A stretch of DNA of 64,000 nt. Source: Bin55 sp965205965. Lineage in GTDB: Bacteria; Pseudomonadota; Gammaproteobacteria; Pseudomonadales; Azotimanducaceae. Of this stretch, positions 46,229 through 56,351 are shown piece after piece. The notes under the pieces were generated by a model, which was given only the letters and a program-made list of their open reading frames with translations, ran no database searches and was not told the DNA's origin. Where the stretch lies: NCBI GenBank assembly GCA_965205965.1, contig CBDBHT010000008.1, forward strand, positions 124,001 through 188,000, in the 5' to 3' direction. The position numbers were made by a program, and so were the translations under genes. How positions within the stretch are numbered: the stretch's first letter is position 1; each line of letters starts with the position of its first letter.

Positions 46229-47563
46229 ATGCCAGTAGCGCAATCAGGGCCTCTTGTCCCTCGTGCAGTAATAATTTTATTGTGTACCGTACTGCAATTG
46301 TGCTTCGGTACGGTTTATGCATGGAGCTTCTTTCAGACGATGCTCGTCAGGCAGCTCGGTTGGACCTACACCGAAACTGCAATGGCATTTGGTATCGCGA
46401 TATTTTCTCTCGGTTCTTCGGCGGCGTGGGCAGGGGCTATGCTGCCAAAACTCGGACCTCGAAAGCTAGCATTAAGCGGGAGCATCATGTTTTGTGGAGG
46501 ATATTTAATTGGTGCTTTCGCGTTAAGTTTGAATAACATCATATTTTTCTATTTGGGATACGGTGTGATTGGTGGTATCGGAATAGGTTTAGGCTATGTT
46601 ACGCCAGTAGCAACCATAGCTAAGTGGTTCCCTGATCGCAAAGGATTGGCAACGGGGATCGTAGTTATGGGATTTGGCGTTGGAGCATTCCTCCTGAGCA
46701 AACTTCTCGCCCCTTTCCTCGTAGTTCAGGCGAGCGAAGAACTACCTCTCATATTCATGTGGCTTGGCATTATCTTTGCTTGCATACTTATTCCATCCAG
46801 TCTTCTAGTAAGTGATCCGCCGCCGAATCATGCCTCGTTGCTACAGAGTGTTCCAACGAGTACGGGTGCGATTGAGATTGAAGAGGCGAATTATGTTGCC
46901 AAGTGTTTGCGCTCTCGAGAATTCATAGTCATGTGGCTGATCTTTTTTTTCAATATATCGGCTGGCATCTCCGTGATCAGTTTCCAATCACCTTTACTAC
47001 AGGATGTGTGGGAGCTAATGAATCCTTCAATAGCTCCGAAGACGTTAGCAGCTTATGGAGCGACATTGATTGCAGTCAGCTCACTATGCAATGGTCTGGG
47101 TCGGCTTTTCTGGGGATTGCTATCGGATCATATCGGCCGGGTACGTGTATTCAGAATCTTGCTTGCGAGTCAGATGGTGGTCTTTGGAGTACTCATGACG
47201 GAGCGTGACCCATGGATTTTTTCCATACTCGTATGCTATATCTTACTGTGTTTTGGTGGTGGATTTGCAACGATGCCGTCCTTCATCAACGATGTATTCG
47301 GAGAAAAAAGAATGTCAGTGCTCTATGGCGCAGTATTAACAGCGTGGGCTGCGGCAGGTATTTGTGGACCAATGTACGTAGGATATTTGAAAGACACTTA
47401 TCCCGATAGGGCTGTGATTTACTGCTTCTTGATCGGTGTACTGCTCTTGGCACTTGGGTACATCTTTACCTATTTATTGAGTGATGGTCGTATACGGCTT
47501 TCCCGACCAACGGTTGAAGACACATTGCAACAATTTGATATTCCGTTGCCTCGTACTTGCTAG
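46229..47563 (+). CDS. OFA-family major facilitator (oxalate/formate antiporter type)
   Basis: 444 residues with about 12 membrane segments. Opening VPRAVIILLCTVLQLCFGTVYAWSFF (broken here only by length) and GIGLGYVTPVATIAKWFPDR with KGLATGIVVMGFGVGAFLLS are characteristic of OFA transporters, which carry oxalate, formate or other small monocarboxylates. The gene follows the binding protein-HAMP pair on the same strand with a 74-bp gap. A formate substrate would fit the former formate dehydrogenase of this genome, but the sequence does not prove it. Confidence 0.85.
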   Translation: MPVAQSGPLVPRAVIILLCTVLQLCFGTVYAWSFFQTMLVRQLGWTYTETAMAFGIAIFSLGSSAAWAGAMLPKLGPRKLALSGSIMFCGGYLIGAFALSLNNIIFFYLGYGVIGGIGIGLGYVTPVATIAKWFPDRKGLATGIVVMGFGVGAFLLSKLLAPFLVVQASEELPLIFMWLGIIFACILIPSSLLVSDPPPNHASLLQSVPTSTGAIEIEEANYVAKCLRSREFIVMWLIFFFNISAGISVISFQSPLLQDVWELMNPSIAPKTLAAYGATLIAVSSLCNGLGRLFWGLLSDHIGRVRVFRILLASQMVVFGVLMTERDPWIFSILVCYILLCFGGGFATMPSFINDVFGEKRMSVLYGAVLTAWAAAGICGPMYVGYLKDTYPDRAVIYCFLIGVLLLALGYIFTYLLSDGRIRLSRPTVEDTLQQFDIPLPRTC

Positions 47564-47726
47564 CCGTCAAAATACTAATGAACTAAAAAGGGACTGGTCC
47601 ATCAGCTGGACCCTAGCCTTTCCTGCTTATTTAAGCTCCATTGCCTTGGCCATAATTGTTTGACTGCTAGCGTGCCAATGAGCATCCAGAACCCGTTTTC
47701 ATTCAGTAAAATCTCGGGCGTCACAC

Positions 47727-49073
47727 ATGTACGATTTTGATCTATTCGTGATAGGTGCTGGATCAGGCGGTATACGTGCTGCGCGCATGTCGGCATCCTA
47801 TGGAGCGAAAGTAGCAGTCGCCGAAGAACGACACCTAGGTGGAACCTGTGTGAACGTCGGGTGCATTCCTAAAAAGCTATTCGTATACGGATCACATTTT
47901 AGTGAGGCATTCGAGGATGCTTCCGCCTACGGCTGGAATCTTCCACCACAATCTTTTGAATGGACCAAACTCCGTGACAATAAAACCCAGGAAGTCAAAC
48001 GACTGAATGACGTTTACAAGGACCTTTTAGAAGGATCTGGTGTAGAGATTCTTCACACGCATGCCAAATTTACTGATCCTCATCATATCGCTATTGAAGG
48101 CCGAACTGTTTCATCAGATAAAGTACTGATTGCTACTGGATCGTGGCCCAGCGTACCTTCTTTTGATGGTTCCGAACACGTTATTACTTCTAACGAAGCG
48201 TTCTATCTTGGCGAACTACCGAATCGAATCGTCATTGTCGGCGGGGGATACATAGCCGTAGAGTTCGCTAGCATTTTTCACGGACTAGGAGTCGAAACAA
48301 CCGTTCTCTATAGAGGCCCATTATTTTTACGCGGATTCGATATAGGAATTCGTGAGTTCATTGCCGAGGAGCTGCGCAAGAAAGGAATAGACGTTCAATT
48401 CAACTCAGACGTCGAACGTATCAAAAAATTTGGTGATGGAAAGAAAATCATGCTCAGATGCGGGGAGATAATTGAAGCCGACTGCATTATGTACGCTACT
48501 GGACGAAAACCTCTTACTAATGATCTGGGTCTTGAAGAGGCACAAGTGAAAACTACAGGCTCTGGCGGCATCGTTGTCGATCGTTTTTATCGAACGAGTA
48601 CTTCTAATATCTATGCAATAGGTGATGTAATTGATCGGGTGCAGCTAACTCCAGTAGCCATCGCGGAAGGCACATGCGTTGCCCAAAATATTTTCAGAGA
48701 CGAGTCACAGACGGTCAGTTATGAGGACATCCCCACTGCCATTTTTTGTCAACCTCATATTGGAACCGTTGGCCCTGATGAGGAGACTGCGCGAGCGAGA
48801 CATGGTCAACTTCAGGTATTCGAAACCGAGTTTCGTCCTTTAAAGCACACACTTTCAGATCGGGACGGAAAGATATTTATGAAGCTTTTAGTTGATTCCG
48901 CAACAGACAAAGTTATTGCTGCGCATATGGTTGGACCAGAAGCAGGAGAAATCATTCAGGGTATTGGTGTAGCGATCAAAGCCGGTGCAACTAAGTCCAA
49001 CTTCGATTCGACAATAGGTATACATCCAACGAGTGCCGAAGAATTTGTGACTATGCGAGAAATAACCAGATAA
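47727..49073 (+). CDS. gor: Glutathione-disulfide reductase
   Basis: 448 residues, class I pyridine nucleotide-disulfide reductase. FAD motif GAGSGG (residues 10-15), redox-active pair in GGTCVNVGCIPKK (Cys41 and Cys46), NADPH-binding region IVVGGGYIAVEFASIFHGLG-type near 165-185, and the C-terminal dimer domain with GIHPTSAEEF carrying the catalytic His. The KLFVYGSHF stretch after the cysteines is typical of glutathione reductase. It keeps cytosolic glutathione reduced with NADPH. Monocistronic, with AT-rich gaps on both sides. Confidence 0.92.
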   Translation: MYDFDLFVIGAGSGGIRAARMSASYGAKVAVAEERHLGGTCVNVGCIPKKLFVYGSHFSEAFEDASAYGWNLPPQSFEWTKLRDNKTQEVKRLNDVYKDLLEGSGVEILHTHAKFTDPHHIAIEGRTVSSDKVLIATGSWPSVPSFDGSEHVITSNEAFYLGELPNRIVIVGGGYIAVEFASIFHGLGVETTVLYRGPLFLRGFDIGIREFIAEELRKKGIDVQFNSDVERIKKFGDGKKIMLRCGEIIEADCIMYATGRKPLTNDLGLEEAQVKTTGSGGIVVDRFYRTSTSNIYAIGDVIDRVQLTPVAIAEGTCVAQNIFRDESQTVSYEDIPTAIFCQPHIGTVGPDEETARARHGQLQVFETEFRPLKHTLSDRDGKIFMKLLVDSATDKVIAAHMVGPEAGEIIQGIGVAIKAGATKSNFDSTIGIHPTSAEEFVTMREITR

Positions 49074-49514
49074 GGCTGATCAACGAACGTTCGTTAGTAG
49101 ATGGCAGTATTCTTGGAGAGAGCGAACCGAAAATGTATAAAAAATCTGAAACTGCTTGATAATATTCGTATTTGCACGTTTCGCAGAATATTTTTGTGCT
49201 CCGGTATTATTAGTTCACTATCTATGATTAGTTTTAGATAGTCGACGCTACTAACGAATGCTTAATGAAACGGAGCCGAATTGAACACCGATAGGGATAT
49301 GGGACGCACATTAGTAAGGCATTTCGAGGCTACGCACTTCGCTCCTAGAATACAGATACGGCTAGATCTGTAAATAGCGTGGGCATAGCACCTTTTAGCA
49401 CCAGTGTCGTAATGCGCTTTCTCAATTATTTACCAAGAACGGCTTTCATAGCGAATGAAAAATTCATCGTGCGAAATATTAGGAACGATATCAATACACC
49501 TTGAAGTTAGTAGG
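49074..49514. other. Intergenic, no gene recognised
   Basis: AT-rich and without frames longer than about 25 codons; MGRTLVRHFEATHFAPRIQI (plus, near 49289) is the longest short frame and I do not recognise it. The two flanking genes converge here. Confidence 0.4.
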
Positions 49515-51353
49515 CTAGGTTGATTGCTTCATTAAATTGCATCCATCGCATAGCGCGTACACGTCCATAGGGTCGTTGAGAAATGCGAAATCTGAAGCTA
49601 GGGTCATTATTGTACTACTCCATATATTGGGGATGTATTCAGTAGTGAGACCCGACTGCTTAAGAACTTTTCGCAGCAGAGCAATGGTGTCATCCCGTGG
49701 TTGTTCCAGATGTTTTGTGCGGAACCACTGATCTAGACCCGCGAGGTTAGCTGCGGCTTCAAGGGCGTCGTTAAGCGACCCCAATTCATCAACGAGACCT
49801 ATATTATGTGCGTCTTTTCCTGTCCATACCCGGCCCTCTGCGATGTCCTTGACGACTTCCATGCTTAGATTACGTCCTCGTGCAGTAATTTCTAAGAATT
49901 GCCGATAGATGTGATCAACATTGGCTTGTAACGCGATTTTTGCTGTATTTGAAATATCGGAAGTAGGATTTAGATCTTGAGTAATGGGTGTCGTACCGAT
50001 TCCATCTGTTGATACACCGATAGACGCCAGAGATTCCCCAAAACGTGGAAGTAATGTGAATACGCCAATAGAACCCGTAATCGTTGCCGGATCAGCCCAA
50101 ATTTGATCGGCGGTGGCAGAAATCCAATACCCACCGGAGGCGGCGACACCGGCCATTGAGATAACCACTGGTTTACCGCTAGCCTGCAGAGATTCCAACT
50201 CACGGCGGATAGCTTCAGCAGCAAACGCACTGCCGCCAGGCGAGTCAACGCGAATCACTACGGCCTTGATCTGATCGTCGTTGCGTGCTCTATTAATGAG
50301 CTCTTTCATATTCTCCGCGCCAATTGACCCCGGAGGCTGATTTCCCATTCCGATAGTTCCAACGGCGGTAATTAAACCAATGGCATTTTGATGGTTTGAA
50401 CGTCCTTCTGGTTCTTGCGGAATCGTTGCTAAATACTCATTCATGGGGATTTGTTGGAACGAGTGCTCTTCGCTTGCGACCCAATCCTGCATACGTTTGT
50501 CAAATTCACTGGAAGTTAATAATTCGTCGACAAGGAGATGTTTCACCGCTGTAAGTGCCGAATCGCCTTTGTAGCTAGATACCAGTTGACCATATTCCTG
50601 CGCGTAGTGATTGATGTTCTCCATATCGACATCACGATTGGCACCCACATGTTCTAAATACTGATGCCATAATTGGTCAATAATGGTTTGGTAAGCCATA
50701 CGAGCTTCATCCGACATGTTTGACCGAGAGAACGGCTCAACAGCAGACTTGAACGAACCCGCCTTGAAGATGTGCATGCGAATCTTGAGTCGGTCGAGTA
50801 GTTCCTTGTAATAGTTCCGATAAACACCAAACCCCGGTAACAAGATTCCCCCCATTTGATTCATGTAGACGTGGTCCGCGTAGCTGGCAAGGAGATAGTC
50901 TCCTTGATTATAAAAATCGGCATATGCGACGATTGTTTTTTTCGTTTTTTTAAATCCAATCAGGGCGTTGCCAATGGTTTTCAGTTGGGTAAGATCAGCC
51001 GAGATGAGTTTACTTGTATCAATGACAATCGCATCGATCCTCTTATCCGACGCAGCATGTTCGATCGCACGAACGACGTTCGACAGTAACGTTTCTCGAA
51101 CCATGTCTCCATCACCGGGTGATAACTTACTGAGCACACTGAGCATGCCGGTATTACTTAATTCCTCGACTATAGTTCCCGCAGGGTCGAGCACTAAAGC
51201 AGTCCTATAATGCACGCTGGAACTAGGAAACTGAGCAACGATTACTGTGATGATGAAGAGAATCAATAAAGTCATCAGGATGTTAGCAACCGCGGTGCGG
51301 AGGAACACATACAGGCGACTGATAAATCGGCCTACTTTCTTTAGAAATTTCAT
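49515..51353 (-). CDS. sppA: Signal peptide peptidase SppA, 67-kDa type
   Basis: 612 residues, the long tandem form of SppA that degrades cleaved signal peptides at the inner membrane. An N-terminal membrane segment (ANILMTLLILFIITVIVAQF) anchors it. The N-terminal half carries the catalytic lysine in FKAGSFKSAVEPFSR; the C-terminal half carries the serine in VAASGGYWISATADQIWADP. The lysine/serine dyad split between the two halves is the known arrangement. The rest (TGSIGVFTLLPRF, GRVWTGKDAHNIGLVDELG) is conserved. Intact. Confidence 0.95.
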   Translation of the reverse strand: MKFLKKVGRFISRLYVFLRTAVANILMTLLILFIITVIVAQFPSSSVHYRTALVLDPAGTIVEELSNTGMLSVLSKLSPGDGDMVRETLLSNVVRAIEHAASDKRIDAIVIDTSKLISADLTQLKTIGNALIGFKKTKKTIVAYADFYNQGDYLLASYADHVYMNQMGGILLPGFGVYRNYYKELLDRLKIRMHIFKAGSFKSAVEPFSRSNMSDEARMAYQTIIDQLWHQYLEHVGANRDVDMENINHYAQEYGQLVSSYKGDSALTAVKHLLVDELLTSSEFDKRMQDWVASEEHSFQQIPMNEYLATIPQEPEGRSNHQNAIGLITAVGTIGMGNQPPGSIGAENMKELINRARNDDQIKAVVIRVDSPGGSAFAAEAIRRELESLQASGKPVVISMAGVAASGGYWISATADQIWADPATITGSIGVFTLLPRFGESLASIGVSTDGIGTTPITQDLNPTSDISNTAKIALQANVDHIYRQFLEITARGRNLSMEVVKDIAEGRVWTGKDAHNIGLVDELGSLNDALEAAANLAGLDQWFRTKHLEQPRDDTIALLRKVLKQSGLTTEYIPNIWSSTIMTLASDFAFLNDPMDVYALCDGCNLMKQST

Positions 51354-51666
51354 AGGTAGTACGCTAATGTCCTCATACTGTCACGTCGTGTTTGTAGGGA
51401 TACCGATGATAAGTATAGCTTGCCAGCTTACTCATATTCACCTCAGATGGCCTAGTAGTATAACAAATGGGTACTTCTATAAAATTCGATTTTGGGCGGG
51501 CAGCTTCCGCCTGCGGGCTTTTCTTGGCCAGTTCATCCTGTTCATTGTGTATTTTTCAGAGTGGAATGGGTAGTTTGTCCCCAATTTTCATGCCGTTCCC
51601 AATTTTCGGGCACAATACGACCCCAGCCTCCAGCCGGGCGAAAGCCGCAACCGACTTCAGGAACGT

Positions 51667-51776
51667 GAACACCTTTACTTACTCGAAGCAAGCGGAGGTA
51701 GACAATCCTTATATCATTAAAAATCATACACTTATATCGGACATGATTCGTCAAAACAACAAGAAATAAAGGTTTT
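51667..51776. mobile_element. MITE family 2, diverged copy
   Basis: Ends GAACACCTTTACTTACTCG and AAGAAATAAAGG; core ATCCTTATATCATTAAAAAT shared with the other copies. The 310 bp between sppA and this copy has no gene; 51490-51660 resembles 28045-28120. Confidence 0.65.
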
Positions 51777-52640
51777 CATTTTTTTGATCTAACTAAATTT
51801 TTTTGCACTCCAGTTTGATGAGGTACCCTAAATTATACAGCCCGGAAAATGACAAAAGTTCGCGAAATCCATGGGCTAAAAACAGCCGAAAGTCCTATTA
51901 AAGCCAGCAGTTCACAACTCGTTGAAAATTACTGCCTCCGAACCAGATCGGTCGGGACGGGCAGCCCAAAGTGCGGGAATGGGTGTTCATCACGGATCCA
52001 AGCCTATCCCCGCGGATGCTGCGGAGTTCAGCCGCACCGGCCGCACACGCTGGCGCATCAAGCATCATGTTTTTCCCGAACGCTCAAGAATCACGATGGC
52101 ATGCGTCTGGAGCACAACTACGGGCACGGTAAACAGCACCTGCACGAAACGCTGACCCATACGATGTTGATGGCGTTTCACATGGACGAAATACAGCACT
52201 AGTAGTCTGACTAGTTTTAATTTTCGGGTATGGATGCTTCAGTTTGGTGCGCGCATCGTCGACGCTGAGCTGCCAGTCGACCTCGGTCTGTTCGCGATTG
52301 CGCTCCTCGGCCCAAGCCGCTGTCCGGCTGGCGGACGGTGGCCGTCACCCAACGGCACACGACGTTGGATTGGGCGAAGCAAGTGCGTGCGCTGGCGAAT
52401 CTGCCGCGTTATCGGGATGCGGAAACTATCACGCTGGTGTGCGATAACTTGAACACCCACAGCGGTGACTCGTTCTACGCTGCGTTTCTGGCGGCCGAAG
52501 CCAGTGTCGGATGAACGACCGCATCCACTTGGTGCACACGCCGAAACACGGGAGCTGGCTGAACGTCGCGGAACTGGAGTTCAGTGCGTTGCACCGCCAG
52601 TGCCTAGATATCGCCGGATCGAGAGCACACGTCGGAAACG

Positions 52641-54112
52641 GGTTGTGTATAAATTTATCTGCAAAAACGAAAAACGGACTGTAACGACAGACGAATGGTT
52701 AGAATCTGATGTTTCATCGGGAATGTGGAGATGCTTGGACGCAATCCCGCATCCAGGCGCGAATCATTCATGACACAATTTATCGAAAAGGAGCAAGAAA
52801 TGTTTCGGAAAGATTATACGCACAATGCCACGAAGAAGTCGGCATGCGATCATCTGGCGGACGATGAGGAGTTTGTGAGGCGGCTGGTGCAGGAGACGCT
52901 CAACGAGGTTCTGGAGAGTGAGATGACGGAGTTTCTGGGAGCGGGCAAGAGCGAGCGGACGAAGACGCGTCAGGGCTACCGTTCCGGATACTACCGGCGC
53001 GATCTGACGATGAAGGTGGGCGAGATCGAACTGAGAGTTCCGCAGGAACGCAGCGGCCAGTTCAGCACGCGGGTGTTCGAGCGCTATCAGCGTTCGGAGA
53101 AGGCCCTGGTGGCGGTGCTGTCGGAGATGTATGTGCAGGGGGTCTCGACGCGGCGGGTGAGCCGACTGGCGGAGGGTCTGTGCGGTCACGAGTTTTCGCC
53201 GGCGACGATCTCGGCCATGGTGTCGAAGCTGGACGCGTCGCTGAAGGCGTTTGCGGAACGTCGGCTGGAGGAGGCGTATCCGTATGTGTTGCTGGATGCC
53301 CGGTATGAGAAGGTGCGTGAGGAGGGCTCGGTGCGTTCCCGGGCAGTGCAGATTGCCATCGGGATTGACGGCGAGGGTCGGCGTCAGGTGCTGGCGGCGG
53401 AAGTGGCGAACCGGGAAAGCGAGGGGATCGTGGACGGAATTCCTGTCGCATCTGAAGGAACGTGGCCTGCGGGGAGTCGAGTATGTGGTCTCGGACCGTC
53501 ATGAGGGATTGAAGCATGCGATCTCGAAAGTGTTGCCGACCGCGTTGTGGCAACGGTGCTGCGTCCATTTTCTGCGCAATGCCAGGGACAAACTGTCCCG
53601 GAGTGCTGATCCCGCGTGTCTGGAGGGTTTGAAACGGTTGTGGGGCTGTGAGCATGTCGGGGAGGCTCGTGAGGCACTGGGTGCCTGGGTAGCCCGTTGG
53701 GGCGATGAGAAAGGGTTGGGCAGGCTAGTGGAATGGGTCGAGGATCATGTCGAGGAGACGCTGACGGTGTATCGGCTGCCTAGGGAACATCGCCTGCGGA
53801 TGAAGTCCACGAACATGCTGGAGCGGTACAACGAGGAGCTCCGTCGGCGCACGCGTGTCGTCAGGATCTTCCCGAACGCGGAGTCCTGTCTGCGTCTGAT
53901 CTTGGCACTTGCGGCGGAGACCCATGAGCGGTGGCTGACGGGGCAGCGTTATCTATATGGCCGGATCGGCGTGGTTCGCGCATCCGAACCGGAATCCGAG
54001 ACATGGCAGGAGGCGGCATGAAACGCCCGAAAATTTCGCGCCGAGCGGAGACCCGCCCATATGGGCGGGTCTCCGCTCCCACTGGAAATTGCAGAAAATT
54101 CTTAACACAACT
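52641..54112 (+). mobile_element. IS256-family element, copy 4, with 8-bp target duplication
   Basis: Starts GGTTGTGTATAAATT and ends with the complement of AGTTGTGTTAAG. CGGAAACG is present at 52633-52640 and 54113-54120. This is the only IS256 copy with a duplication and thus probably the youngest simple insertion. Confidence 0.92.
52801..54021 (+). pseudogene. IS256-family transposase, copy 4 (one-base insertion)
   Basis: ATG at 52801 after GGAGCAAGAA. The sequence is near-identical to copy 2 up to about 53425, where GAGGGGATCGTGG has one base more than GAGGGGTCGTGG, shifting the frame after about 208 codons. The C-terminal part continues in the next frame to 54021. Confidence 0.85.
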
Positions 54113-54344
54113 CGGAAACGGCGGCCTGGGCCAAGGAGCGCAATCGCGAACAGACCAGGGTCAACTGGCAGCTCAGCGTCTGACGACGCACGCACCAAAC
54201 TGAAGCATCTATACCCAAAAATTAAAACTGGTTAGACTACTAGTGCTACCCGCTATTCCGAGTCGCATTGCACCGCGGCGAACGCATCAGCTACCTCTGG
54301 GATCGCATGGCCACCGTCATCGTCTATCCCGTCTCCCGCAGCTG

Positions 54345-54559
54345 GGAGCCTCTATTTATTGCTGTTTTGACGAATCATGCCAGCAATTCCCCGTATAGTT
54401 TTAATTTAGACTTGGTGTCGGTCTTTCCGTGTTTTGGTACGGGAAGTCGGCGTTTGGACTATACGGGAAATTGCTGGAATCATGCCCGATATAAGTATAT
54501 GATTTTTAATGATATAAGGATTGTACACCTCTGCTTCCTTCGAGTAAATAGAGGTGTCC
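54345..54559. mobile_element. MITE family 2, with a second MITE inside
   Basis: Ends GGAGCCTCTATTTATTG and the complement of GGACACCTCTATTTACT, with AGCTG on both sides (54340-54344, 54560-54564). It is interrupted at its AATCATG by the 98-bp MITE of family 1. Confidence 0.8.
54380..54477. mobile_element. 98-bp MITE of family 1 (from the IS at 2050-3727)
   Basis: Starts CCAGCAATTCCCCGTATAG and ends with its near-perfect complement. The first 75 bp resemble the left end of the IS at 2050 and the last 22 bp its right end. AATCATG is duplicated at 54373-54379 and 54478-54484, the same 7-bp length as the parent. Confidence 0.9.
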
Positions 54560-54564
54560 AGCTG

Positions 54565-54730
54565 CGTCTCGAATGCCTCGAACCGCTCCTTTGTGCGATC
54601 TGATTCTGCCAAGCGGTTGCGGTACTTCCAGATCGTCTGCTGATCCGTAACCCCGCAGCCGCTCTTCTCAATCCCACAAAATGCTTGAATGAACGGCGAT
54701 CCAGCAACTGGAATGGCAACGGACGGTCGC
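54565..54730 (-). mobile_element. IS5-type transposase, N-terminal fragment
   Basis: Minus-strand frames read LPFQLLDRRSFKHFVGL and, after a shift, VTDQQTIWKYRNRLAESDRT, as at the N-terminus of IS5-family transposases. It is flanked by MITE DNA and the ISNCY-like element. Confidence 0.5.
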
Positions 54731-54738
54731 TTAGCTAG

Positions 54739-56343
54739 TGTCTGTGCGGAAACTCTGACGATTTTACCAAAGTGCTGATAATTGCGGCATTAGCGGGTGT
54801 TTTGAGCTAAAATGCTGCGGATGAAGATTGCCGTTGGAGGCATGGAAATGGGCATTTTCGGGAGGGCGACGACGATGAGGTGCTTCGAGCATGATCTACG
54901 GTTGGGGGAGACGCCGATTGGTGAGATCAGGATCGACGTGCGATCGCGGGATGACATTCCGGCGTTGCTGTTGGGATTGCAGCATCTGTACGTGTCGTGT
55001 CGGGAGGAGTTGGAAACGTTGTTGCGCCGGCATGTGGCGACGGATCGGGATCCGGAGAACGGTCGTCCGGGGATGACGCTGTGGCGGGTTCTGGTGATGG
55101 CGGTGCTGAAGGCAAGGGTTGGACTGCGACTACGACCGTTTGGGAGAGCTGGTGAACCATCATCGGGTGGTTCGGCAGCTACTGCAACACGGGTATCTGG
55201 ATGAGGGGACGTACTCGGTTCGCACGTTGCGGGACAACGTGTCGCTGGTGACGCCGGTGTTACTGAGTGACTTGGATGCGCTGCTGGTGCGGGAGGGTCA
55301 TGCGGTGGCGGGAAAGCCCCCTGGCACCGCCTTGGACGGTCGGATTGACTCGTTCGTGGTGGAAAGGACGTGCATGACCCGACGGACGTGAACCTGCTGT
55401 GGGATGCGCTACGGGTGCTGCTGACGGAGGTTCCCACCGGTTGCCGGTCGCATGGGGTGTCGGGCTGGCGGCAGTGGCGTCATGGGTGCCAGCGGGTTCG
55501 GCGGGGCTATCAGCGAGTGAGCTGCTCGCGGTTGTGGCGGAAGCGTCCGCAGGAGGGGGAGACGATCCCGCACCAGGAGAAGCTATTCTCGCTGTTCGAG
55601 CCGCACACCCGCTGGATCATGAAGGGTAAAGCCGGCAAGCCGGTGGAGTTGGGGGTTCCCCTGACGGTGCTGGAAGATCAATACCAGTTTATCCTCGATT
55701 GGCATGTGCAGTGGCATGGCGGGGACGTGGACGTGGCGGTTCCGCTGGTGGAGGCATGCCAGGCGCAGTATCCGGAGTTACGCGGATGCAGTTTCGACTG
55801 GGGGTTTCACAGCCCCACCAACTAGCAGCAACTGGCCGAGATGTTGGAACACGTCGCCTTGCCCGCAAAGGGGCGAGGTACGGAGGCCAGCCGTGCGCGG
55901 GAGGAGGAAGCCGCGTTCGTGGCCCGGCGGCGACATCCGGGCGTGGAATCGGCGATCCATGCGTTGGAATGTCGTGGCTTGGACCGGGTGCGCACCCAGG
56001 GCCGGGAAGGCTTCGAACGCACCGTGGGCATCTCGATCATCGCCGCCAACCTGCATCGGCTCGGACGGTTGCTGCAGCAACGTGCAGCGCAGCGGTACCA
56101 TCGCACGCACGCACCACCCTATCGTTTGGCGGCCTAGCCGCCGTCCCCGAAAATCCGCCCTTCTCAGCCCCTCGGGACGGGGCCGGTATGCCCCGACATT
56201 GAGCTGGAAGGCGTTATCGGCACTTTCTGACCTCCTGCGGCCAGATCATCCGCCGTAAGTACCTCCAATGGACATGATCCCCCGTGAGGCGGAGATCATC
56301 GGATGGCTTAAAGCCATCGTAAAATGGGGTTTCCCCTCAAACA
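54739..56343 (+). mobile_element. ISNCY-like element, copy 1 (degraded)
   Basis: Begins TGTCTGTGCGG after TTAGCTAG and ends before CTAGCTAG (56344-56351). Its transposase reads in at least three frames: from 54812 (LRLGETPIGEIRIDVRSRDD), 55370 (DVNLLWDALRVLLTEV), and 55841 onward, with an in-frame stop after HSPTN and a deletion of some 60 codons after YQRVSCSRLWRK compared with copy 2. Confidence 0.8.
54794..56137 (+). pseudogene. ISNCY-like transposase, copy 1
   Basis: Recognisable blocks are SRDDIPALLLGLQHLYVSC, NHHRVVRQLLQHGYLDEG, DNVSLVTPVLLSDLDALLV, FSLFEPHTRWIMKGKAG and RRRHPGVESAIHALECRGL. Frameshifts near 55110 and 55360, an internal deletion near 55545 and a stop at 55822 make it non-functional. 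Confidence 0.8.
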
Positions 56344-56351
56344 CTAGCTAG

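Larger units (their letters stand above)
52202..54240 (+). mobile_element. IS630 derivative with two inverted 3' ends
   Basis: Flanked by CTAG on both sides (52199-52202, 54240-54243). The left 115 bp are the IS630 3' end in reverse; the remainder is IS630 sequence from the codons for LSGWRT onward in forward direction, with a small deletion near 52625. Both ends are therefore the same IS630 terminus facing outward. The transposase 5' half is absent. It is split by IS256 copy 4. Confidence 0.75.
51783..54339 (+). pseudogene. Decayed DDE transposase, split by an IS630 derivative
   Basis: 51849 starts MTKVREIHGLKTAESPIKAS; later frames give VFITDPSLSP, FSRTGRTRWRIKHHVFPE and LEHNYGHGKQHLHETLTHTM, parallel to the transposase at 2268-3584. 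A stretch of about 250 codons in the middle is missing. The sequence breaks at CTAG (52199) and resumes at 54243 with CYPLFRVALHRGERISYLWD then RMATVIVYPVSRSWE, which aligns with the C-terminus of the same relative. Confidence 0.6.

Noticed and set aside
47585..47625. Rho-independent terminator after the OFA transporter (GGTCCA ... TGGACC)
   Set aside because: Six-base stem without a T-run; too weak to call.
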